Shown: piece after piece, positions 9,429-19,118 of the stretch | Numbering within the stretch: position 1 is the stretch's first letter | Layout: each line of letters begins with the position of its first letter | Source: SZUA-229 sp964531165 | GTDB taxonomy: Bacteria > Pseudomonadota > Gammaproteobacteria > SZUA-229 | Assembly: GCA_964531165.1 (NCBI GenBank) | Contig: CAZHEA010000008.1 | Span: 6,641 to 70,640, forward strand | Length of the DNA: 64,000 nt | Direction of reading: 5' to 3' | Made by a program: the position numbers and the translations under genes | Notes under the pieces: generated by a model | What the model saw: only the letters and a program-made list of their open reading frames with translations | Told to the model about the DNA's origin: nothing | The model's database searches: none

Positions 9429-12400
9429 ATGAATCCCCGTTTTATACACTTGCGTTTGCACACTGAATATTCACTGGTTGATGGTGTCGTGCGCATTAAG
9501 CCATTGATGAAAACCCTCATCGAGCGTAATACCCCGGCCATTGCATTAACCGATCAATCCAACCTGTTCGCGATGGTGAAGTTTTATCGTGCTGCCATGT
9601 CTGCGGGCATCAAACCTGTTATTGGCGTCGACATCTGGTTGCGCTCGGCGGTGGAAACTGAAAAACCATCACGGATGGTTTTACTGTGTCAGAACAACGA
9701 AGGTTACCTGAATGTTACCCGCTTAATTTCCCGTGCTTATCTTGAAGGTCAGCACGGTGGAATCCCGATGATAGAAGTTGACTGGCTGCGTGAAATGAAC
9801 GCCGGCATTATTGTGCTTTCCGGCGGGCGCGAAGGCGATGTGGGTAAAGCGCTACTATCTGGCAATCACATGTTGGCGCAGGAGCTGTTAAAGGCCTGGC
9901 AGAATATTTTTCCGAATCGCTTTTACCTCGAATTACAACGCACCGGCCGTGAAGATGAAGAAGAGTATTTGCACGCGGCGGTGAGTCTGGCGATGACCAC
10001 CAATACACCGGTGGTCGCAACTAATGATGTGCGCTTCTTAAAGCAGGACGAATTTGATAGCCATGAAGTGCGGGTCTGTATTCATGATGGCCGTACCCTC
10101 GATGATCCGCGTCGGCAGAAATTATATAGTGATCAGCAATATCTGCGCAGCGAAGAAGAAATGTGCGAGCTGTTTGCGGATATTCCAGAAGCCCTGCAAA
10201 ACACGGTGGAGATTGCTCAGCGCTGTAGCCTGAATGTACGACTCGGTGAAAGCTTTTTACCGAACTTTCCGGTACCGGAAGGTGACACCATAGAGTCCTA
10301 TTTTATTCGGTTATCTAAAGAAGGCCTGGAAAAACGATTAGAAGTACTCGTGCCACTGGATTCTGAAAATGCCGAGGAGCGTCGTCAGCCTTATCACGAG
10401 CGCTTAGATATCGAGTTGGAAGTGATTAACACCATGGGCTTCCCGGGTTACTTCTTAATCGTGGCGGACTTTATCCAGTGGTCTAAAGATAACGAAATTC
10501 CGGTGGGGCCGGGACGGGGCTCGGGTGCGGGCTCGCTAGTGGCCTATTCGCTACTAATTACCGATCTCGATCCACTGGAATATGATTTACTGTTTGAACG
10601 TTTTCTGAATCCCGAGCGGGTATCATTGCCGGATTTCGATGTCGACTTCTGTATGGAAGGTCGCGACCGGGTTATCGGCTATGTAGCTGATACCTACGGG
10701 CGTGATGCGGTATCGCAGATTATCACCTATGGATCGATGGCAGCGAAAGCGGTTATCCGTGATGTTGGACGGGTGTCAGGTTTGGGTTATGGCTTTGTTG
10801 ATCGTATCGCCAAGATGATTCCGTTTGAAATTGGTATGACGTTGACTAAGGCGTTGGATGAGTCTGAAGATTTAGCCAATGCCTATCGCGATGAAGATGA
10901 TGTCACCGATTTAATCAACATGTGTCTGTCACTCGAAGGCTGTGCCCGTAATGCCGGTAAGCATGCCGGGGGTGTGGTGATTTCTCCCTCGGTTCTTACT
11001 GACTTTACGCCACTGTACTGTGAGCAGGGTGGCCACAGTATTGTTACGCAGTTTGATAAGGACGATGTGGAAGCGATTGGCCTGGTAAAGTTTGACTTTT
11101 TAGGCCTGCGTACGCTGACAATTATTGATTGGGCAGTGCGCAATATTAAAGCTCGTCATGCGGATCAGCATGAGCTGGATATGAATCTGGTGGCGCTGGA
11201 TGATGAGGCTACATTTACACTGTTGCGGGCAGCAGAAACCACCGCCGTATTCCAGCTTGAATCCAGTGGCATGAAAGATTTGATTAAGCGTCTGCAGCCG
11301 GATAGTTTTGAAGACATCGTCGCACTGGTGGCGCTGTTTCGCCCGGGCCCGTTACAGTCGGGCATGGTGGATAACTTTATCAATCGTAAGCATGGACGGG
11401 AAGAAGTGTCTTACCCGGATGCGCAATATCAGCATGAATCTCTCAAAACAATTTTAGAACCCACCTACGGCATTATTCTGTATCAGGAACAGGTTATGCA
11501 GATCGCTCAGGTGCTGTCCGGTTACACCCTTGGTGGTGCGGATATGCTGCGTCGTGCGATGGGTAAAAAGAAGCCTGAAGTGATGGCGCAACAGCGTGCT
11601 ATTTTTGAGGACGGGGCTAAAGAAAATGGCATCGACGGCAAGCTGGCGATGAAAATTTTCGATCTGGTGGAAAAATTTGCGGGTTATGGTTTCAATAAAT
11701 CCCACTCTGCCGCTTATGCTTTATTGTCGTATCAAACCGCCTGGTTAAAATCACATTATCCGGCGGAATTTATGGCGGCAGTTTTATCCGCGGATATGGA
11801 TAACACCGACAAGGTGGTGATATTAATAGAAGATTGCCATCGGATGAAACTCGATGTACTTACACCGAATATTAATCGCTCGGTGATTAAGTTTTCAGTA
11901 CCGGATGACAAGCAGGTACTGTATGGGCTGGGTGCAATTAAAGGCGTCGGCGAAGCGGCGCTGGAAGGTATTATTGAAGAGCGTAATAATAATGGTGCAT
12001 ATAAAGACCTGTTTGACTTATGCCGGCGAGTTGATGGTCGTAAAGTTAACAAGCGGGTTTTAGAGGCCTTAATCAAAGCCGGTGCGTTAGAAGAGCTGGG
12101 ACCAAACCGGGCCAGCTTAATGGCGCGCTTAAGTGATGCGATGCAGGGTGCGGAACAGTATCAGAAAAATGCCAGTGTCGGTCAGGATGATTTATTTGGT
12201 AGTGCGGCAGAGGATGACAATATTGCGCCGATCAATGAAGTTACAGTTGAAGAGTGGGAAGAAGAAAAACGCTTAACTTTTGAGAAAGATACGCTGGGCT
12301 TATATCTCACCGGTCACCCGATTGAACGTTATGAGAAAGAGTTAAAAAAATTCACTGATTGCACACTGGGTGCACTCGCTGACCAGAGTGATCTGGCCTC

Positions 12401-12944
12401 CGGTGCCGGCGGTGGATATATGTCTCAACGCAATGCAAAAAGTTATAAGCTAGCGGGGTTGATGATTGGCATGCGGGTGCGACGCACTAAAACCGGAGGC
12501 AAAATTGTATCCGCAGTGCTCGACGATAGAACCGCGCGGGTTGAAGTCCGTATCTTTGAAGAAAAATTTGAGCAATATAATTATTTATTAAACAAAGATA
12601 AATTAATTGTGGTGGAAGGTAAGGTTATTTACGACGATTACTTTGGCGGGTATCGCATTACCGCTGATGTCATTTATGATATTACCGAAGCTCGTCAGAA
12701 ATTTGCGCGGCGCCTGGAAATTAACTTAACTCAGAACAATTGTGATAACAGTATTGTGCAACAGTTAAACCAGGTGTTAAATCCATTTCGTGAAGGTGCC
12801 TGTCCGGTGTGGATAAACTACACTCGTAATGATGTGAAGGCAAAAATATCATTAAGTGATGAATGGTGTGTGCATCCCAGTGATGAATTAATGAACCGTC
12901 TTGATAAGCTGGCGGGCGATAATAATGTGTCAGTTATTTATTAA
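9429..12944 (+). CDS. dnaE: DNA polymerase III subunit alpha
   Basis: DnaE is the replicative polymerase subunit. The 1171-residue product has an N-terminal PHP domain (LRLHTEYSLVDG), then the C-family polymerase core with catalytic aspartates Asp404 and Asp406 in PDFDVDFC and Asp556 in KFDFLGLRTLT. A helix-hairpin-helix region follows (GLGAIKGVGEAAL), then a clamp-binding motif QDDLF at residues 919-923 and a C-terminal OB fold and tau-binding region. Length is normal (about 1160). The usual follower accA is absent; a regulator gene comes next. Confidence 0.97.
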   Translation: MNPRFIHLRLHTEYSLVDGVVRIKPLMKTLIERNTPAIALTDQSNLFAMVKFYRAAMSAGIKPVIGVDIWLRSAVETEKPSRMVLLCQNNEGYLNVTRLISRAYLEGQHGGIPMIEVDWLREMNAGIIVLSGGREGDVGKALLSGNHMLAQELLKAWQNIFPNRFYLELQRTGREDEEEYLHAAVSLAMTTNTPVVATNDVRFLKQDEFDSHEVRVCIHDGRTLDDPRRQKLYSDQQYLRSEEEMCELFADIPEALQNTVEIAQRCSLNVRLGESFLPNFPVPEGDTIESYFIRLSKEGLEKRLEVLVPLDSENAEERRQPYHERLDIELEVINTMGFPGYFLIVADFIQWSKDNEIPVGPGRGSGAGSLVAYSLLITDLDPLEYDLLFERFLNPERVSLPDFDVDFCMEGRDRVIGYVADTYGRDAVSQIITYGSMAAKAVIRDVGRVSGLGYGFVDRIAKMIPFEIGMTLTKALDESEDLANAYRDEDDVTDLINMCLSLEGCARNAGKHAGGVVISPSVLTDFTPLYCEQGGHSIVTQFDKDDVEAIGLVKFDFLGLRTLTIIDWAVRNIKARHADQHELDMNLVALDDEATFTLLRAAETTAVFQLESSGMKDLIKRLQPDSFEDIVALVALFRPGPLQSGMVDNFINRKHGREEVSYPDAQYQHESLKTILEPTYGIILYQEQVMQIAQVLSGYTLGGADMLRRAMGKKKPEVMAQQRAIFEDGAKENGIDGKLAMKIFDLVEKFAGYGFNKSHSAAYALLSYQTAWLKSHYPAEFMAAVLSADMDNTDKVVILIEDCHRMKLDVLTPNINRSVIKFSVPDDKQVLYGLGAIKGVGEAALEGIIEERNNNGAYKDLFDLCRRVDGRKVNKRVLEALIKAGALEELGPNRASLMARLSDAMQGAEQYQKNASVGQDDLFGSAAEDDNIAPINEVTVEEWEEEKRLTFEKDTLGLYLTGHPIERYEKELKKFTDCTLGALADQSDLASGAGGGYMSQRNAKSYKLAGLMIGMRVRRTKTGGKIVSAVLDDRTARVEVRIFEEKFEQYNYLLNKDKLIVVEGKVIYDDYFGGYRITADVIYDITEARQKFARRLEINLTQNNCDNSIVQQLNQVLNPFREGACPVWINYTRNDVKAKISLSDEWCVHPSDELMNRLDKLAGDNNVSVIY

Positions 12945-12978
12945 GATTGTTTTTAAATAAAAGGATTCGGGCGAACAA

Positions 12979-13992
12979 ATGAAAGCACACTTAACAACAG
13001 AATACCCGACAACAGTGGTGAGTATTGCATCGGTGCTGGGAAAAGTGTTAGATCACTACGGGCTGGATAAATATGCGATTGCGGAGCAGGCCGGTATAGA
13101 TACCCGGATAGCTTATCAGCCTAATGATAGAATCAGCACAACAAGACTGCAGAAAGTCTGGAAAATTGCCCACCAACAATCTGCCGATGATTGTCTGGGT
13201 TTAGTGTATGCACAGTTAGTTCAGCCTGCTTCTTTAAGTGGTTTGGGTCTGGCGTGGATTACCAGTGATTCTCTGAAAGATTCTATTAATCGTCTGGTAC
13301 GATTTCAGAGCGCGATAACCACTTCTATTGATTATGTGTTTAATGAACTGGATGACTGCTACCAGGTTATATTCAGATCAAAAATAAAAAATCCAGAAAT
13401 AGTTTCAATCGATGCCAGTATCGCCACACTTTATAAAATGTGTCAGATTACCTATGGCCCTGATTTAGAGGTAGATGCAGTGAGCATTGCCCACGCGAAA
13501 CCTGATTGTGCACACAAGTTTGATGAGTTTTTTGGTGTTAAGGTCAAATTTGATGCGCAAGAAACCCAGCTTTTTTTCTCTAAGAATGTATTAGAGCTCA
13601 GACTGCCCACGTCTAATCCTGACTTAGCCAGAATGAATGATCAGATTGTTATCGATTATTTAAAATGCTTTGATAAGCATAATATTGTCATGCAGGTGCG
13701 CGCGCGAGTTATTGAAGAGCTGAATAATGGTATACCGCATCAGGATAAGATTGCCGGTCAGCTAAACATGAGTCTACGTAATCTGCAGCGCAAGCTTAAG
13801 GATGAAAACAGCAGCTTTAAAGGTATTCTTGATGAAACTCGCAGCGAACTGTCGAAGCAGTATTTACGCGGCAGTGATCGCTCGATTATTGAAGTGGGCT
13901 TTCTGCTGGGCTTTACCGAGCCAAGTAATTTTGCCCGGGCTTTTCGCCGCTGGACTGGTGTCTCACCAAATGAATATAGAGATTCGGTATAG
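12979..13992 (+). CDS. AraC-family transcriptional regulator with arabinose_bd-type N-domain
   Basis: This is a 337-residue DNA-binding regulator. The N-terminal ~200 residues resemble the arabinose-binding-like ligand domain found in OruR/ArgR-type AraC regulators (LSGLGLAWITSDSLKDSI region). The C-terminal ~100 residues are an AraC double helix-turn-helix: LNMSLRNLQRKLKDE forms the first recognition helix and VGFLLGFTEPSNFARAFRRW the second with the family signature. AAGGA precedes the ATG. It starts 34 bases after dnaE. Its ligand and targets are unknown; neighbouring lpxC is a possible target only by position. Confidence 0.9.
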   Translation: MKAHLTTEYPTTVVSIASVLGKVLDHYGLDKYAIAEQAGIDTRIAYQPNDRISTTRLQKVWKIAHQQSADDCLGLVYAQLVQPASLSGLGLAWITSDSLKDSINRLVRFQSAITTSIDYVFNELDDCYQVIFRSKIKNPEIVSIDASIATLYKMCQITYGPDLEVDAVSIAHAKPDCAHKFDEFFGVKVKFDAQETQLFFSKNVLELRLPTSNPDLARMNDQIVIDYLKCFDKHNIVMQVRARVIEELNNGIPHQDKIAGQLNMSLRNLQRKLKDENSSFKGILDETRSELSKQYLRGSDRSIIEVGFLLGFTEPSNFARAFRRWTGVSPNEYRDSV

Positions 13993-14064
13993 CAACTAAT
14001 GCTTAACTTGTTGAAATAACAGTTTTTTCTGGTTCTATTCAGTAAATTACACACTTTCTGTATA

Positions 14065-14099
14065 AGTTGGCGCTAATTGATTGCTGATTGGCGCCAACT
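14065..14099. repeat. Inverted repeat (hairpin) between the AraC regulator and lpxC
   Basis: Arms AGTTGGCGC (14065-14073) and GCGCCAACT (14091-14099) are exact complements around a 17-base loop. There is no T-run, so it may be a Rho-type end structure, a processing signal or a regulator site for lpxC rather than an intrinsic terminator. Confidence 0.5.
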
Positions 14100-14161
14100 G
14101 ACCATCCCCGATACCGCATATCCCATACATTAGTCTCACCCACTAATTATGGAGAACAGCG

Positions 14162-15136
14162 ATGGAAACAAATTATAAATACCATAGAACGACTGTTCGT
14201 GAGCCCGTGTCTTTTATTGGCATTGGCCTGCATACCGGTCAGTTGACGACAGTCAGCCTGAAACCCAGCGTCGATAAACGTGGCATTTATTTTGTGCGTA
14301 CTGATGTTGGTCACGGGCAGGGCGTTATTAATGCGAGCTGGTATAACGTATCGAGCACCGAACTGTCTACCAATTTGAGTAATGAGTTTAATGTTGGCGT
14401 TGCGACGGTTGAACATCTGATGTCTGCCATTATTGCCTGCGGCATAGATAACGTGCGCATTGAGGTGGATGGACCAGAAATTCCCATTATGGATGGCAGC
14501 TCAGAAGTGTTTGTTGAGCTAATCCGTAATTGCGGCAAAAGTTACCTTAATGAGCCCAAACAGGGCATCTGGATTGAAAAACCAATTGTTGTCAGTGAAG
14601 GGGAAAAATATGCCATGCTGATGCCGCACTCAACGCCGCGTGTGAGCATGTGCATTGATTTTCCAAATACTGCAATTGGTGCACAATGTTATTCGGTGAC
14701 CCTGGATGATGATGATTACTTCGATGAGATTGCCTATGCCCGTACATTCGGATTTGCCAATCAGGTTGAGGCGCTTAAGGAAAAAGGTCTGGCGCAGGGT
14801 GGTTCACTAATCAATGCGGTGGTGGTTGATGGACAGAAAATACTTAACCCGGAAGGTCTGCGGATTGAAAACGAATTTGTACGTCATAAGATTCTGGATG
14901 CGATTGGAGATATGTCGCTGGCGGGAGCTCCGATTATCGGCCATTACTATGCTTATAAAGCGGGTCATAACCTGAACCAGAAGTTGCTTAAAAAGTTGTT
15001 TAGTGAAACGTCTGCCTGGACCCAGACTTCGCTACAGGAGGGTAAAGACAGGTTTGCTAATCATGATGAGTTGTATGACGGTGATTTCATTCAGAAAACA
15101 CTAAATGTTGTGCCCATCAGAAAAATGGCAAGCTAA
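14162..15136 (+). CDS. lpxC: UDP-3-O-acyl-N-acetylglucosamine deacetylase (LpxC family, alpha-like)
   Basis: LpxC is the zinc deacetylase of the committed step of lipid A synthesis. The 324-residue product has the family signatures GIGLHTGQ, the zinc histidine in TVEHLMSA, EIPIMDGSSEVF, the zinc His and Asp in EFVRHKILDAIGD, and the active-site His in KAGHNLNQKLL. Wording such as LAQGGSLINAVVVDG, LNPEGLRIENEFVRHK and LAGAPIIGHY resembles alphaproteobacterial LpxC more than the usual gammaproteobacterial form, and the gene is not beside ftsZ. It may be a transferred or second copy. A clear GGAG site precedes the ATG. Confidence 0.92.
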   Translation: METNYKYHRTTVREPVSFIGIGLHTGQLTTVSLKPSVDKRGIYFVRTDVGHGQGVINASWYNVSSTELSTNLSNEFNVGVATVEHLMSAIIACGIDNVRIEVDGPEIPIMDGSSEVFVELIRNCGKSYLNEPKQGIWIEKPIVVSEGEKYAMLMPHSTPRVSMCIDFPNTAIGAQCYSVTLDDDDYFDEIAYARTFGFANQVEALKEKGLAQGGSLINAVVVDGQKILNPEGLRIENEFVRHKILDAIGDMSLAGAPIIGHYYAYKAGHNLNQKLLKKLFSETSAWTQTSLQEGKDRFANHDELYDGDFIQKTLNVVPIRKMAS

Positions 15137-15149
15137 ACCGAGTGGGTAT

Positions 15150-15211
15150 TGTCCGGTTTGCCATAAAGTTTCAGATATTTGTCTGCAACGGCTTACCGGA
15201 CTTTATTTTTT
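15150..15211 (+). terminator. Candidate terminator after lpxC
   Basis: Arms GTCCGGT (15150-15156) and ACCGGAC (15195-15201) pair exactly, and GCC/GGC pair just inside them. The downstream arm is followed by TTTATTTTTT. The loop is long (about 38 bases), so this is only a moderate case. Confidence 0.45.
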
Positions 15212-15344
15212 ATGCGGTATATTTTCATCAGGATGACTGGGTTAAATGATTTAAATTAGTAAGACGCCTTTACGGGATAAAAAAATCATTTAGCAACTAT
15301 ACTCAGTCTACAAGTAACGCTTTAATATTCGAGCTGAAATAATT

Positions 15345-18300
15345 TTGACAGCACAACAGTTTCAAAGCCATTTTTTACGTCTGATTGCTATTTCATGGCT
15401 ATTGCCACCAATGGTTGGATTTTCATTCCTGCTTTATATTGAAGTGTTCTCGTTCGACCAGCTGGTGAGTATGATGTCGACACCATTAAAGCCACTTTTC
15501 CTGATTGGCAGCGTGGTCTTCGCATTACTCTATTTCAAAAACTTTTCAAAATCATTATCAGCATATCTGACTTTAGCCGATGAGAAAAATAGCGTTATTA
15601 CAGAGCGGGCCATCAGACGCTTTCCATTGCATTACTGGCTGGTTTTTGTCGTTTATATTTCAATGGCACCAGCGGCTGCAATTATTAGTCTGGAAATGGC
15701 AACAGATTATGTCGCATTACCGGTTGACTGGTTTCGTATTCATCTGGTTGCACTTATTGTTTCAATTATTGTCGGTTTACCTGTCTTTACCGGTATTTAC
15801 GATTTATTCGGGCGTGCCTTTGGTGGTATAGAGTTACGACGTCCGGTTTTCACTATAAAAACAAAAGTGTTTTTAATCGGCGCGCTTATTCCCTTGTTAA
15901 TCGATACAATGCTGGTTCAATACTACTGGACTCGAACCGGATTTTTTAATACAGAAACTTTTATTATCTGGCTGTTACTTGAAGTGCTTGCGATTGTTGG
16001 TGCTTTATTATTTGTATATAGCTTTAAGCAGTCTCTGTCACCACTAAAAGGATTAATAGACGCACCATTAAATCAGCAGGACAGTAGAATAAAATCCGCA
16101 TCTACAGATGAGTTAGGGATTTTTTCAAATCAGCTGGCGATTCTGTTAAAAGAGCAAAAGCTGCATCAGGATCGTTTGACTTTTAGTAATGAGTTATTAA
16201 AAGCATCACATAGTTATGCCAGCCTTGCAAAATTGTTAGAAACAATTGTGAATCGAACCCGCGATGCGCTGTGTGCCGATATCTGTTTTTTAAGCTTATA
16301 TGATTCAAACAAAAATAAACTGGTATGTGTAGCGCATAGCGATGCCGGGTATAAAGCAGATGGATATTTTAAAATAGCATTCGATGAAGTTTCTATTCAT
16401 GTTGATGTTTTTAAATCGTCGAAGCCCCGTGTTATTGATAATGTGGTGGACGATCAAAATTGCCATAGTGAATTAAAGAAAAAGTTTAATTTAAAGTCGT
16501 CTGCAGCGGTACCTCTGATTGCCGATCAGACAATAATTGGTGTATTGCAAATCGCAACAACACATAAAATGCATCATTATGATGAGCATGAAATAAAAAT
16601 AATGCAGGCATTTGCGCAGGAAGCAGCCATTATTCAAACTTTCTTTGAGGGTTTGAAACAGCGTCATAAAGCAGAATCGGCAATAACGCAAATAATGGAG
16701 GCGGTGTCCACGGCAACCGGTGCAGATTTTTTTACCGCTATGACTGAGCACATGGCAGAAATTTTAAAAGCAGATTCCTGTGGTGTCGTGCAAATTATTC
16801 CAGATAGATCCGGTGTGGTTGAAACGCTAGCTTATTTTTACGACGGTAAAATTTTGCCTAATACTCAATACCCGTTACAGGGGACTCCCTGTGAAACGAT
16901 TATCGGCAAACAGACACAAACCTATGCCAGGGATGTTCAGAATAGTTTCCCGCAGGATACTCACCTTTGTGAAACCAGCATGGAAAGCTATGTGGGCATT
17001 CCGCTGTTCGACTCGCATAAAAAACCGTTGGGGCTTTTGTTCGCGATGTTTCGAGATCCAATTGAAAATGTCGAATTTAACGAAAGCGTTATGCGTATTT
17101 TTGCTGCCCGTACTTCAGCCGAAATCGAGCGTATGCAAACTGAAGATCATATAAGGCACATGGCTTATTATGATGGCTTAACCAATTTACCCAACCGGGA
17201 ATTTTTGCTGGACAGGCTACAACAAGCTATAGCACATGCAAAAAGACATCATTCGCGTTTAACTGTGATGATGCTGGATTTAGATAATTTTAAAAAAATT
17301 AATGATTCATTAGGGCATCCGGTAGGTGATGGCCTGTTGAAAGAAGTGGCGTGCCGATTACAAAAATGCATACGAAAGGAAGATACTGTTGCACGACTCG
17401 GTGGTGATGAATTTGTGATTTTGCAGGCAGATTTCGAAACTCGGGAAAGTGCAATCAACCATATTAACCGGATTGCGAAACAGCTGCATGAGTCGCTTAA
17501 AAGTCACTACCAAATTGCAGAGCATACGTTAATGATTAGTACAAGCTGTGGGGTCTCAATTTATCCGGATGATGGTGATAGTGCGGAGTTGTTAATTAAA
17601 CATGCGGATACGGCACTCTATAAAGCCAAAGAAAATGGTCGCGATAATTATCAGTTTTTTTCTAATGAAATGAATGTGGCGGCAATGGAGCGTCTTGAAA
17701 TGGAGTCGGCAATTCATCATGCAATTAAGCTTAAGCAGTTTGAAGTGGCATACCAACCAAAGGTTTCAGTTGATGGTAACTGTATCATTGGAGCGGAAAT
17801 TCTACTTCGTTGGAATCATCCTGATCTTGGTTATATTTCACCGGAGCGGTTTATTTCAGTGGCGGATGAAACCGGGCAGATAATTGAATTAGGTGATTTT
17901 ATTTTTCAGGAAGCCTGTAAAAAAACCAGTGAGCTCTGGTGTGGCGTTCAGTGTTGTGATGAGATTTACAGTCTTTCAGTTAATGTTAGTCCGCGTCAAT
18001 TTCATCAGGATGACTTTGTCGATAAAGTGCAGCGAACATTACAAAAATATAATACTAATCCAGAGTGTATTGAGCTTGAGGTTACTGAAAATATATTGAT
18101 TGAAGACACTGAAAAAGTGAGTGAAAAACTAAGTATATTGAAGAAAATGGGAATAAAAATTTCCATTGATGACTTCGGTACAGGTTATGCGTCGTTGCGA
18201 TATTTACAAAAGCTGCCGATTGATATGATTAAAATAGATCGTTCATTTATTGATCATATTAATGATAGCTCTAATGACCTTGCAATAGTGAAAACGATTA

Positions 18301-18482
18301 TAACCATGGCTGAAAATTTAAATTTAAAGGTTATTGCTGAAGGTGTAGAGACTCAGCAACAGTTAAATATTTTAAAGAACTTGAATTGTGAATATTATCA
18401 GGGATATTTATTCAGTAAGCCGGTGAACTGTGATAAATTTGTTGCGATGGTGAAAAACCAACGTAAGCAGATTGGTGCCTGA
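15345..18482 (+). CDS. Membrane GAF-GAF-GGDEF-EAL cyclic-di-GMP protein
   Basis: This is a 1045-residue protein of cyclic-di-GMP turnover. It has about six N-terminal membrane segments (residues 10-225), then two GAF-like sensor domains (about 270-430 and 440-595). A GGDEF domain follows with an intact RLGGDEFVIL signature and, five residues ahead of it, an RKED inhibitory I-site. The C-terminal EAL domain has EIL in place of EAL; it keeps the first Glu, DDFGTGYASL, KIDRSF and the C-terminal QGYLFSKP. Both activities look possible; which one dominates cannot be read from sequence. The start is TTG at 15345 with only a weak upstream GAG. Confidence 0.9.
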   Translation: MTAQQFQSHFLRLIAISWLLPPMVGFSFLLYIEVFSFDQLVSMMSTPLKPLFLIGSVVFALLYFKNFSKSLSAYLTLADEKNSVITERAIRRFPLHYWLVFVVYISMAPAAAIISLEMATDYVALPVDWFRIHLVALIVSIIVGLPVFTGIYDLFGRAFGGIELRRPVFTIKTKVFLIGALIPLLIDTMLVQYYWTRTGFFNTETFIIWLLLEVLAIVGALLFVYSFKQSLSPLKGLIDAPLNQQDSRIKSASTDELGIFSNQLAILLKEQKLHQDRLTFSNELLKASHSYASLAKLLETIVNRTRDALCADICFLSLYDSNKNKLVCVAHSDAGYKADGYFKIAFDEVSIHVDVFKSSKPRVIDNVVDDQNCHSELKKKFNLKSSAAVPLIADQTIIGVLQIATTHKMHHYDEHEIKIMQAFAQEAAIIQTFFEGLKQRHKAESAITQIMEAVSTATGADFFTAMTEHMAEILKADSCGVVQIIPDRSGVVETLAYFYDGKILPNTQYPLQGTPCETIIGKQTQTYARDVQNSFPQDTHLCETSMESYVGIPLFDSHKKPLGLLFAMFRDPIENVEFNESVMRIFAARTSAEIERMQTEDHIRHMAYYDGLTNLPNREFLLDRLQQAIAHAKRHHSRLTVMMLDLDNFKKINDSLGHPVGDGLLKEVACRLQKCIRKEDTVARLGGDEFVILQADFETRESAINHINRIAKQLHESLKSHYQIAEHTLMISTSCGVSIYPDDGDSAELLIKHADTALYKAKENGRDNYQFFSNEMNVAAMERLEMESAIHHAIKLKQFEVAYQPKVSVDGNCIIGAEILLRWNHPDLGYISPERFISVADETGQIIELGDFIFQEACKKTSELWCGVQCCDEIYSLSVNVSPRQFHQDDFVDKVQRTLQKYNTNPECIELEVTENILIEDTEKVSEKLSILKKMGIKISIDDFGTGYASLRYLQKLPIDMIKIDRSFIDHINDSSNDLAIVKTIITMAENLNLKVIAEGVETQQQLNILKNLNCEYYQGYLFSKPVNCDKFVAMVKNQRKQIGA

Positions 18483-18534
18483 TATTATTAAATATAAAAC
18501 TACGTATTAGCGCACGCGATTAGCGCCCGGGTAA

Positions 18535-19047
18535 TTATTTTAAGATTTTTAATAAAACATAAACTGCCCCGGTTCCGCCGTCACGTGGAATCGTGCTGAC
18601 AAAAGCCAGTACTTGCGGAATGCTTTGTAACCATTTATTTACCATGGCTTTCAATACCGGTTGATTGTCGTTCGAGTTATAGCCCTTACCATGAACTATG
18701 CGTACCAGTTTATAAGATTGCTGTTGGGCATGGTCTAAAAAATCCAGTAGGAGTGTTCGTGCATCATCTCTGCGGTAGCCGTGTAAATCAAGATGATCTT
18801 CAACTGCGATTTTTCCATTACGAATTTGTTTAAGATAAGACTTTTGTATCCCCGGGCGTATAAATTCTAAAAAATCTTCACAGTCGGTAATAAATTCATC
18901 ACTTAACGTGTCCGCAATGTTTTTTTCAATAGCCTGTGAACGCTTTTTTATGGCCGTGGGGTTGGGTTTCAAACTGACCTTATTAGATGCAAGCGAGTTC
19001 ACCCCCTGCATGGCCTGACTGAAAAGATGGTTGTCATCGTCTTTCAT
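18535..19047 (-). CDS. Smr-domain protein (SmrA/SmrB-like)
   Basis: This 170-residue protein has a C-terminal Smr domain, shown by LDLHGYRRDDAR, IVHGKGYNS and the late Gly-rich TIPRDGGTGAVYVLL. Smr proteins are nucleases; gammaproteobacterial SmrB cleaves mRNA at collided ribosomes, while SmrA is described as a DNA nicking enzyme. This sequence could be either. It is divergent from surE with a 71-base spacer. Confidence 0.88.
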   Translation of the reverse strand: MKDDDNHLFSQAMQGVNSLASNKVSLKPNPTAIKKRSQAIEKNIADTLSDEFITDCEDFLEFIRPGIQKSYLKQIRNGKIAVEDHLDLHGYRRDDARTLLLDFLDHAQQQSYKLVRIVHGKGYNSNDNQPVLKAMVNKWLQSIPQVLAFVSTIPRDGGTGAVYVLLKILK

Positions 19048-19118
19048 AATTGTTTTAACTCTGTGAAATGCCGCCTTAATTCTATATTATGGGTATCTTA
19101 CCTATTGAGTGATTTCCT

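Noticed and set aside
15345..18482. Inactive EAL domain because of EIL instead of EAL
   Set aside because: Only the Ala changes; the metal-binding Glu and the other visible signature residues are present, so loss of activity cannot be inferred.
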